Assembly (NCBI GenBank): GCA_045132035.1
Contig: JBGURM010000028.1
Span: forward strand, 1 to 7,465
DNA: 7,465 bases
Reading direction: 5' to 3'
Source: UBA2450 sp045132035
Lineage (GTDB): Bacteria > Bacillota_I > Bacilli_A > RFN20 > CAG-826
Shown here one piece after another: positions 1 through 4,751 of the stretch. The notes under the pieces were generated by a model. It was not told the DNA's origin. It was given only the letters and a program-made list of their open reading frames with translations, and ran no database searches. The first letter of the stretch is position 1, and each line of letters opens with the position of its first letter. Both the position numbers and the translations under genes were made by a program.

Positions 1-735
1 AGAATCTCCTCCAGTTTGTAAACCAATTGGAGAATAGAAGTTAGTAAAATCAATATCTTCTCCATATTTTTCGACCGCTCTTGTGAAATAGTCGGTCACT
101 TTCTTTTTAGAACACAGCATTCCAAAGTATCTTGGTTTCATCTTAAGTTCTAAGATTTTGTCTAAAACGTTGTAGTCATTTTGATGACTTGGAGTACAGA
201 CAACGATATATCGATTATCTGGGATTCCATTTTCTTCAATAAACTTCACGAATCCTTTATTAACTTTAATATTAGCGGAATCATCTAAAGCATTAATGAC
301 ATAATCTCTTTCATCGATGATGGTAATAAAGAAATTAAGTGGACGAAGAATCTTTGCAAGGGCAGCACCACAATGGCCCGCTCCAAAGATATAAACATAG
401 TTTTTTGGTCCGACAAACTCATAAAAAAGTGTCACATGACCTCCGCACGCCATATTTAGTTTCACTTCTCCATCATCGACTTTGACTTCACGATCAAATA
501 AACAATATTTTTCAGAGAATGATTCTCTTTTTAATATTACTTCTTTACATTTATTTCTAGCGTAATATTCAATCGCTCCGCCTCCGACTGTACCGAAAGC
601 ACTACCGTCTTCAATTACTGCCATTTTTTTACCGACATCAGCGGGACCCATCCCACTTTTTTCAGTAACAGTAACGATTACCAAGTCTTTTCCAAAGTTT
701 TTATATTCTGCAACTTTTGAATAGAAATCTAACAT
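1..735 (-). CDS. XdhC/CoxI family protein, C-terminus cut by window edge
   Basis: The 245 residues present read without a stop from ATG at 735 to the left edge. XdhC-family proteins bind molybdenum cofactor and help sulfurate and insert it into xanthine dehydrogenase-type hydroxylases in the cytoplasm. Visible family features are an N-terminal XdhC/CoxI region with GTVGGGAIE (residues 48-56) and MACGGHV (95-101), then a Rossmann-like domain opening IFGAGHCGAALAKIL (116-130), TPSHQND (181-187), YFGMLCSKKK (203-212) and SPIGLQTGGDS (235-245). Only the last stretch of the Rossmann domain should be missing. The fifth position of the usual YxGMIGS-type motif is Leu-Cys here instead of Ile-Gly. The start has a good ribosome binding site (GAGGA four bases upstream). 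No molybdenum hydroxylase subunit is visible, so the client enzyme is unknown. The gene diverges from the lipoprotein gene. Family assignment is confident; the exact partner is inference. Confidence 0.88.
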   Translation of the reverse strand, partial: MLDFYSKVAEYKNFGKDLVIVTVTEKSGMGPADVGKKMAVIEDGSAFGTVGGGAIEYYARNKCKEVILKRESFSEKYCLFDREVKVDDGEVKLNMACGGHVTLFYEFVGPKNYVYIFGAGHCGAALAKILRPLNFFITIIDERDYVINALDDSANIKVNKGFVKFIEENGIPDNRYIVVCTPSHQNDYNVLDKILELKMKPRYFGMLCSKKKVTDYFTRAVEKYGEDIDFTNFYSPIGLQTGGDS

Positions 736-785
736 AAAATCCTCGTATATATTTTAACGAAATCTCTTATATTTAAAAGCACTAA

Positions 786-815
786 AAAATATTTTTCTAT
801 GTGCGCGTCATTCAA
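786..815 (-). promoter_or_regulatory. Possible promoter of the XdhC-family gene
   Basis: On the minus strand a -35-like TTGAAT (810-815) is separated by 18 bases from an A/T-rich -10-like TATTTT (786-791). The -35 box lies in the loop side of the GC-rich inverted repeat at 803-830, so a protein bound there could control this promoter. The match is moderate and other A/T-rich boxes nearer the gene are possible. Confidence 0.3.
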
Positions 816-830
816 GGTTAATGACTGCGC
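803..830. repeat. GC-rich inverted repeat in divergent intergenic region
   Basis: The left arm GCGCGTCATT (803-812) pairs with AATGAC-T-GCGC (820-830), giving ten base pairs with one bulged T around a seven-base loop. It stands out because the rest of the intergenic region is nearly all A/T. It sits between the divergent XdhC-family and lipoprotein genes and overlaps the likely XdhC -35 box. It has no U-run, so an operator is more likely than a terminator. The function is inferred. Confidence 0.5.
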
Positions 831-857
831 GTGCGAGGCAAATTTTTTCAATTAACT

Positions 858-885
858 TTGTTAAAATTTTATGGTTTTATATTAT
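858..885 (+). promoter_or_regulatory. Possible promoter of the lipoprotein gene
   Basis: TTGTTA (858-863) is followed after 16 bases by TATTAT (880-885). The ribosome binding site GAAAGGA (888-894) and ATG at 903 come directly after, so the leader would be very short. The assignment is tentative because the whole stretch is A/T-rich. Confidence 0.3.
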
Positions 886-902
886 TCGAAAGGATTTACA
901 TC

Positions 903-1439
903 ATGAAAAAGTTATTATTAGTTTTATCGTTTTCTTTGTTTTTAGTGGGGTGCGCTCCTGAGCCATCTCCTTCTTTACCTCCAGTCGGTGGAAATACATA
1001 TACAGTCAAATTAACTCCAAGTAATTCCACTCTTACAACCGCTGATTCTACCGAAACAATTCAAGTTGAATTACCATCAGTAGAAGATGCAACTGTGAAA
1101 TATAAATTAGAAATTGGTTCACCATGTTACATCAAAGAACTTTCTAGTGGATTAAGTGAAATCATTGTTAAACCTAATTCATATATCAAATCAGTGTCCA
1201 ATTATACAGTTAAGAGATTAGTTATTGATTTTTATGGCGGAAAAGGAATTAACTTTAATGTTTATGGAAATGGGGATTCTTCTTTAGCGTATCATACTTC
1301 AGAAGTTGCTCCAGCTGATCCTAACGAGGGAGGAATGGTTTATGAATATGAAGTTAATCACACTTCCTTTAATATTAAAAACGAAACTGAATTTAATAAA
1401 CCTGGTTTCTATTCTATTTCAGTAGTTTTTGAAAAATAA
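903..1439 (+). CDS. Small secreted lipoprotein of unknown function
   Basis: The 178-residue product begins MKKLLLVLSFSLFLVGC, a classical lipoprotein signal peptide with lipobox LVGC and the lipidated Cys at residue 17. The mature protein should therefore be anchored on the outer face of the cytoplasmic membrane. A Pro-rich linker (about residues 18-30) precedes a domain rich in Thr, Val, Tyr and Asn that looks mainly beta-stranded, as in immunoglobulin-like or ligand-binding surface modules. I recognise no catalytic motif. The ATG at 903 is preferred over an in-frame GTG at 831, because GAAAGGA lies eight bases upstream and the signal peptide starts exactly here; the longer reading runs through the intergenic inverted repeat. 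The membrane-protein gene follows after 56 bases, so the two may share a transcript. Lipoprotein status is confident; function is unknown. Confidence 0.85.
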   Translation: MKKLLLVLSFSLFLVGCAPEPSPSLPPVGGNTYTVKLTPSNSTLTTADSTETIQVELPSVEDATVKYKLEIGSPCYIKELSSGLSEIIVKPNSYIKSVSNYTVKRLVIDFYGGKGINFNVYGNGDSSLAYHTSEVAPADPNEGGMVYEYEVNHTSFNIKNETEFNKPGFYSISVVFEK

Positions 1440-1459
1440 TATAGAACTAAATTGTCTTA

Positions 1460-1465
1460 TATAAT
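1460..1465 (+). promoter_or_regulatory. Possible -10 box before the membrane protein gene
   Basis: A perfect TATAAT lies in the 56-base gap between the lipoprotein stop and the next start. I find no good -35 at 16-18 bases. It may be an internal promoter or a chance match in A/T-rich DNA. Confidence 0.3.
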
Positions 1466-1495
1466 ACAATTTCTATGTTAGAAGGATTTATCAAT

Positions 1496-2161
1496 ATGGA
1501 AAAACGCAACAATATTTTAAACATTTTATTCTCCGTTCTCCTTTTTGGTGGTTTATGGGGAATATTAGAAGCTACATTAGGTACTTTCTTACATCTACCA
1601 TTTGTAAGCGCTGGGGGAGTATTTACTAGTAGCACTGCTATCATGGTTCCTTTAGCTTTTATGCTTATGGGAATGTGCTATAAGAAAACTGGTAATTTCC
1701 GTACTTCTATTTATATGGGTATCATGGCAGCTTCGATTAAAGCTATTGTTTGTGCGATTTTCCATTTAAGTTTCAATCCAGTCTTCTATATCTTAATGGA
1801 AGCGTTAACTGGAGCTATTGCGTTACTTGTTATTAGACCAAAAGAAATCATCTCTTTTAGAGGTTTAGGAACATTTATCTTAGCCAACACCATGTATTTA
1901 CTTGGCTCAACATTCATTAGAGTTAACGTGATGAGTGTTACTCCAACAATGTTAATTGAAAACATTGAAAAATACGCATTCATGTATAATATGGTCGCTA
2001 CTTTATATGTCTTTATTACTGGTGCGATTATTTATGGAATTAAAGTACTTGCTCAAAAATATGAATGGAAATTTGATGGATTTAAGAAAGTCTTATATTC
2101 ACCAATAACCGCGAGTGTTGTTGCTTGCTTAATGATCGCTGTAACATTTGTTGTTAGATAA
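1496..2161 (+). CDS. Polytopic membrane protein, possibly ECF S-component-like
   Basis: The 221-residue product is very hydrophobic, with about six to seven membrane segments (near residues 6-28, 36-57, 63-86, 91-109, 118-138, 163-185 and 200-220). Features include GGLWGILEATLGTFLHLP near the N-terminus, and Lys, Glu and Asn residues inside or next to membrane segments (FHLSFNPVFYILMEALTG). Size and topology resemble substrate-binding S components of energy-coupling-factor vitamin or metal transporters, but I cannot name a substrate and this is only a resemblance. An in-frame ATG exists at 1475, but the ribosome binding site GAAGGA (1481-1486) lies downstream of it and nine bases before ATG 1496, so 1496 is chosen. 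The lipoprotein gene precedes it and two strong terminators follow. No ATPase or T-component gene is in view. Confidence 0.8.
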   Translation: MEKRNNILNILFSVLLFGGLWGILEATLGTFLHLPFVSAGGVFTSSTAIMVPLAFMLMGMCYKKTGNFRTSIYMGIMAASIKAIVCAIFHLSFNPVFYILMEALTGAIALLVIRPKEIISFRGLGTFILANTMYLLGSTFIRVNVMSVTPTMLIENIEKYAFMYNMVATLYVFITGAIIYGIKVLAQKYEWKFDGFKKVLYSPITASVVACLMIAVTFVVR

Positions 2162-2177
2162 GTTTTATATAATATAA

Positions 2178-2200
2178 AAAGGAGCAACCGCTCCTTTCTT
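2178..2200 (+). terminator. Intrinsic terminator after membrane protein gene
   Basis: AAAGGAGC (2178-2185) pairs perfectly with GCTCCTTT (2190-2197) around the loop AACC. The T-rich tail is short and partly inside the stem. It starts 16 bases after the stop of the membrane-protein gene. Confidence 0.75.
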
Positions 2201-2205
2201 ATGAT

Positions 2206-2246
2206 AAAACTAAGAGGTAACATAAATACTTCTTAGTTTTTATTTT
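2206..2246 (+). terminator. Second tandem terminator hairpin, probably bidirectional
   Basis: A 14-bp stem with one G-U pair runs from 2206-2219 to 2227-2240 (AAAACTAAGA against TCTTAGTTTT, extended inward by GGTA/TACT) around a seven-base loop. TTTTTATTTT follows on the plus strand. On the minus strand the stem likewise ends in TTTT. It isolates the membrane-protein gene upstream from the RNA unit downstream and could also stop minus-strand readthrough. Confidence 0.7.
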
Positions 2247-2257
2247 ATATAACAATA

Positions 2258-2266
2258 TGTTACAAT
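2258..2266 (+). promoter_or_regulatory. Extended -10 promoter of the candidate small RNA
   Basis: TGTTACAAT (2258-2266) is an extended -10 box (TGn followed by TACAAT). A weak -35, TTTTTA, lies 18 bases upstream at 2237-2242. Initiation about seven bases downstream would put the first nucleotide near 2273, the first base of the long closing stem. That coincidence supports both the promoter and the RNA. Confidence 0.5.
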
Positions 2267-2272
2267 ACATAT

Positions 2273-2405
2273 GTATCATTGGTTAACCATTGAGGCGATT
2301 TCGACCTCGCAAAAATCTTTACAGCTAGACTGTTTTATAAGAACCATTGATACACCTATATTTAATACTAGCTAAGAGATTATGGATGGCCTCTTAGCTT
2401 TTTTA
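2273..2405 (+). ncRNA. Candidate structured small RNA, about 133 nt, family unknown
   Basis: The unit has its own promoter and ends at an intrinsic terminator. GTATCATTGGTT (2273-2284) pairs with AACCATTGATAC (2342-2353), giving 12 positions with a single T-T mismatch. Inside lie a hairpin GAGGCG/CGACCTC (2292-2308, loop ATTT, bulged A) and a small hairpin ACAG/CTGT (2321-2333, loop CTAGA), making a three-way junction. The terminator stem AGCTAAGAG/CTCTTAGCT (2370-2399) with T6 closes the unit. AGCTAG (2323-2328) is exactly complementary to CTAGCT (2368-2373) at the foot of the terminator, so an alternative fold exists. No plus-strand gene follows, so a cis riboswitch is unlikely and a trans-acting RNA is more plausible. 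I compared it from memory with the signature motifs of SRP RNA, tmRNA, RNase P RNA and common riboswitches and saw no match. Confidence 0.5.
2370..2404 (+). terminator. Intrinsic terminator of the candidate small RNA
   Basis: A nine-bp perfect stem, AGCTAAGAG (2370-2378) with CTCTTAGCT (2391-2399), has a 12-base loop and is followed by a run of six T. It is the strongest terminator in the window. With no protein gene between 2162 and 2370 on this strand, it should end a non-coding transcript. Confidence 0.75.
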
Positions 2406-2418
2406 CTGCTTAGGCATA

Positions 2419-2476
2419 AGGAGTAATTAGCTTTAGAAATAAAGGATGCCGCTCTTTTTTTGTGCTAATTATTCTT
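2419..2476. repeat. Long inverted repeat at the 3' end of the minus-strand block
   Basis: AGGAGTAATTAGC (2419-2431) pairs with GCTAATTATTCTT (2464-2476), 13 bp with two G-U pairs, around a 32-base loop containing T7. The right arm overlaps the possible frameshifted end of the small membrane protein gene (TAA at 2469-2471). It may mark the 3' end of the minus-strand transcript, though no U-run follows the stem on that strand. Apart from this, 2406-2505 shows nothing I can support. Confidence 0.45.
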
Positions 2477-2505
2477 CTTCAGCTTCTTCATCTATTTCAT
2501 CAATT

Positions 2506-2892
2506 TCAGTGTTCTTTTTTCTTAACGTTTAAGTTAAGTAAACGAATCATTAAGGTGAAGACGTTAAATAACGCTAAAGCTAAAGAGATATACCAATCAT
2601 AGAAGAATAAAGTTAAGAAAGATACGCCCACTAAAGTCGCACCAAAAATAATATAAATGAGTTCTGATTTATTCTTTTTGATAATGTCAAATACAATTAA
2701 AATCGCATTAACGACCATTAAGAAATAAAATAACGCTCTAAAGAGATAACTAACCGCTCCTAAAGCAGGGTTTTCCATAAGTTTAAAGTCACCCGCAAAG
2801 ACTGGTCTTATTTCAATAAAAATAAAGACAAAAGCAATGATTGTAGAAATCGCTAAAGCGGCATAAGAAAGGATAAGCTTAATTAATCTCAT
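2506..2892 (-). CDS. Small four-helix membrane protein
   Basis: The 128-residue product has four predicted membrane helices (about 6-28, 46-71, 78-97, 100-119) with Lys/Arg-rich ends and no recognisable domain. Its ATG overlaps the stop of the phospholipase gene by one base (TAATG). AAAGGTGG in the end of that gene provides the ribosome binding site, so the two are almost certainly translated in a coupled way. It is the last gene of the minus-strand block. The reading frame ends VKKKEH and then TGA, directly after an A6 run (2515-2520). Reading one base fewer in that run would give VKKKNTEIDEIDEEAEEE, ending at TAA 2469-2471 and making 140 residues with an acidic tail. Function is unknown; a role linked to the phospholipase is inferred from context only. 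Confidence 0.75.
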   Translation of the reverse strand: MRLIKLILSYAALAISTIIAFVFIFIEIRPVFAGDFKLMENPALGAVSYLFRALFYFLMVVNAILIVFDIIKKNKSELIYIIFGATLVGVSFLTLFFYDWYISLALALFNVFTLMIRLLNLNVKKKEH

Positions 2893-3791
2893 TACTCAAA
2901 CCACCTTTCCATTAATTCTTCGGTGACAAAGTCAAATAGAACCACTCCACGATTATTTGGATATAATTTGAGTTCATCCATAATCCAAGGATTAATGACA
3001 TTAGCGACACTAGGCGCATAACTTGGTGGGAAACTGTTCTCTAAATATCCACTTAAGAAATTAATCTTCATTTGATATAGAAGAGTGCTCTCTTCAAAAC
3101 AAGTTTTGATTACTGATTTTTTATGTTCAATACTCTTTAATTTATATTCATCTTGAATATAGATGCCATTCATATTAAATGAATCATTAACTTTCCATCC
3201 GTCATAAGCAGGAACTCCAATTGTGGAACCTTGATAACGGGATATTAAATGAATCTTTTTTCTTGCTGGACCAACAAATACTGGTAAAGAAGTATCAGTT
3301 GACCAATATTCACTACCGGTGAATTTCTTAAGTGCTTCTTCAAAAGTAATTGAGGAATTCTTACTTTTCTCTTCTTCTTTAACCGACATGAAGATGAATT
3401 CACTTGGATTAGTTTTTAAAAATGATTCACAAGTATTAACAATTGAGGTAAATGTAATTTTTTGATCCACTATGCCATGAACCGCAATTAATTCATTTCT
3501 TACTAGTTGAAGACGAATATCTAAAAATCTCACCCCAATATTTAATTGATTATCTAAAGATAATGATTGACATTGACCAGCAACTCCTGCAATTGAATAT
3601 AAGGCAACTGAATCATGAGTGCCTGGAATATTAACATCTTTTATTGGGGTTAGGTCACTAACATCCTTTAACCAATTAGGGTGAGAAAAATATGAGCTTT
3701 TTTGTTTTAAAAGTCCACTAAAGCCAACAACTCCACTTGCTAAAGTAAGGGTGATTAAAGAAACACCTAATATGATCTTTTTCAAGTTCAT
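2892..3791 (-). CDS. Membrane-targeted PI-PLC X-domain phosphodiesterase
   Basis: This belongs to the phosphatidylinositol-specific phospholipase C X-domain family, which cleaves phosphoinositide headgroups by forming a cyclic inositol phosphate. From ATG 3791 the protein has 299 residues. A hydrophobic N-terminal segment (about 4-27) without a lipobox is a signal peptide or anchor, so the enzyme should act outside the cytoplasm. Catalytic features known from Bacillus PI-PLC are all present: IPGTHDS (first His 59, Asp 60), GVRFLDIRL (Asp 91, Arg 93), AVHG (second His 105), and a late Asp 287 in VVLFDF. Length is normal for bacterial members. A GTG at 3809 would add six residues and lies two bases after the upstream stop. 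Neither start has a strong ribosome binding site; the ATG gives the cleaner signal sequence. The downstream membrane gene is coupled by TAATG. Natural substrate (host PI or GPI, or own lipid) is unknown. Confidence 0.88.
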   Translation of the reverse strand: MNLKKIILGVSLITLTLASGVVGFSGLLKQKSSYFSHPNWLKDVSDLTPIKDVNIPGTHDSVALYSIAGVAGQCQSLSLDNQLNIGVRFLDIRLQLVRNELIAVHGIVDQKITFTSIVNTCESFLKTNPSEFIFMSVKEEEKSKNSSITFEEALKKFTGSEYWSTDTSLPVFVGPARKKIHLISRYQGSTIGVPAYDGWKVNDSFNMNGIYIQDEYKLKSIEHKKSVIKTCFEESTLLYQMKINFLSGYLENSFPPSYAPSVANVINPWIMDELKLYPNNRGVVLFDFVTEELMERWFE

Positions 3792-3811
3792 TTTTATATA
3801 TTTTACCACAT

Positions 3812-4708
3812 CTAAAGTAATATATTACTTAAATAATATAAATCTTTCATTTTTGGGAAAATTTCTTTCGCTTTATTCTTATATTCCTCAGCTTTTTCTA
3901 GGTCTATTTCCACCCCTATTCCATTTTTGTAGCAGATTGATAAGGCTACAAAAACTTGATAAGGAACATATGTCTTTTTAGAAGATTCTAATAACATCTT
4001 AAAAGCGTCACTATCAGAAATATCTAATCCACTTTTATTTTGTATGACTCGTACCGCTAATAAACCTTTAGAGACATCTGAAGTCCAAAAATGATGGTCT
4101 TCGTTATATAATTTACAAGCCTTTAATATATCTTGCTTTACTCCTATTCCGTTATCGTAAAAATACGCTAAAGCGAGAATAGCGATTTTATATTTATCGT
4201 TTTCATATGTTTTTTTAATACATTCAAAAGCAGTTTCTAAATCTCTATTAAGAATAGATAAAGCAATCGCATAATCCACCAAGTGGATTCGATCATTATC
4301 ATTAATTGATGTTTCTAAATATTTAATCGCTTTTTCTGGCTCTTTAGAAAAGATATCTTTTCCATAATCATGGCACGCTCTAGGAAAACCCATATCCGCA
4401 CTTTTGATTAATAATTTTCTTCTAAATTCTCTATCTTCATAATAATTAGGATCAGTAGCCCAATAATATAATCCCTCTGGATCATTAAAATCTTTTGCTA
4501 ATCTAGAATAGCCATAACTTCTTTCAAAATCATATTCCGTTACTTGTTCAGTGTTATAAGCTTCCGCTAGCATTGAAGCAGCTTCAACTACTTCTTCTTT
4601 AAGTAAATCAAAAAGAAGAGAAAATATTACATCTCTTTTTTCATACGCTTTTCCACTTTTATGAAAAAGAAAATCAACATATTCAAGTTTTTCTTGTGTT
4701 GTTCTCAT
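3812..4708 (-). CDS. Sel1-like repeat (TPR-type) protein
   Basis: The 298-residue product is soluble and mostly helical. Two clear Sel1-type repeats are visible: residues 177-202 (AxLALAYFYDNGIGVKQD...KACKLY) and 254-280 (VALSICYKNGIGVEIDLEKAEEYKNKA). A weaker one lies at about 95-134, around KSADMGFPRACHDYG. Sel1 repeats form superhelical scaffolds for protein-protein contacts, and no catalytic motif is seen. No signal peptide is visible, so it is probably cytoplasmic. The ATG at 4708 has only AAAAG close upstream, a poor ribosome binding site; the next Met is at residue 46, so the assigned start is still the best. It lies 43 bases after the aminopeptidase gene and about 20 bases before the phospholipase gene, consistent with one operon, although TATAAT at 4744-4749 could start a separate transcript. 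Partner is unknown. Confidence 0.8.
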   Translation of the reverse strand: MRTTQEKLEYVDFLFHKSGKAYEKRDVIFSLLFDLLKEEVVEAASMLAEAYNTEQVTEYDFERSYGYSRLAKDFNDPEGLYYWATDPNYYEDREFRRKLLIKSADMGFPRACHDYGKDIFSKEPEKAIKYLETSINDNDRIHLVDYAIALSILNRDLETAFECIKKTYENDKYKIAILALAYFYDNGIGVKQDILKACKLYNEDHHFWTSDVSKGLLAVRVIQNKSGLDISDSDAFKMLLESSKKTYVPYQVFVALSICYKNGIGVEIDLEKAEEYKNKAKEIFPKMKDLYYLSNILL

Positions 4709-4743
4709 CTTTTAAATGATAACAAAAATTAATGAATATGTTG

Positions 4744-4749
4744 ATTATA
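4744..4749 (-). promoter_or_regulatory. Possible internal -10 box before the Sel1 gene
   Basis: TATAAT on the minus strand lies in the 43-base gap between the aminopeptidase and Sel1 genes. No convincing -35 is seen at 17 bases. A 13-base inverted repeat GTTACA-A-TGTAAC (4759-4771) in the last codons of the aminopeptidase gene sits where a -35 or operator would be. Low confidence. Confidence 0.3.
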
Positions 4750-4751
4750 TC

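Noticed and set aside
831..902. Upstream GTG start extending the lipoprotein by 24 residues
   Set aside because: It would place the signal peptide inside the protein and translate part of the intergenic inverted repeat. The ATG at 903 has its own ribosome binding site.
1475..1495. Upstream ATG for the polytopic membrane protein
   Set aside because: The ribosome binding site lies after this ATG and at proper spacing before ATG 1496.
1447..1983. Two short minus-strand frames opposite the polytopic membrane protein gene
   Set aside because: They are antisense shadows of a clear membrane-protein gene and have no supporting start signals.
2271..2375. A 34-codon plus-strand frame starting ATG TAT CAT and ending TAA inside the terminator
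   Set aside because: It has no ribosome binding site, its start lies at or before the predicted transcription start, and the same bases form the closing stem of the RNA. Its composition is not protein-like.
2258..2405. Riboswitch controlling a downstream gene
   Set aside because: No plus-strand gene follows before 6453, and no known aptamer core motif was recognised.
2506..2892. TGA read as tryptophan (Mycoplasma code)
   Set aside because: Reading through gives no sensible protein after this TGA, and all proteins in the window use TGG for Trp.
3751..3981. Plus-strand 76-codon frame
   Set aside because: It is a shadow across the junction of the phospholipase and Sel1 genes, both of which are supported by domain content on the other strand.
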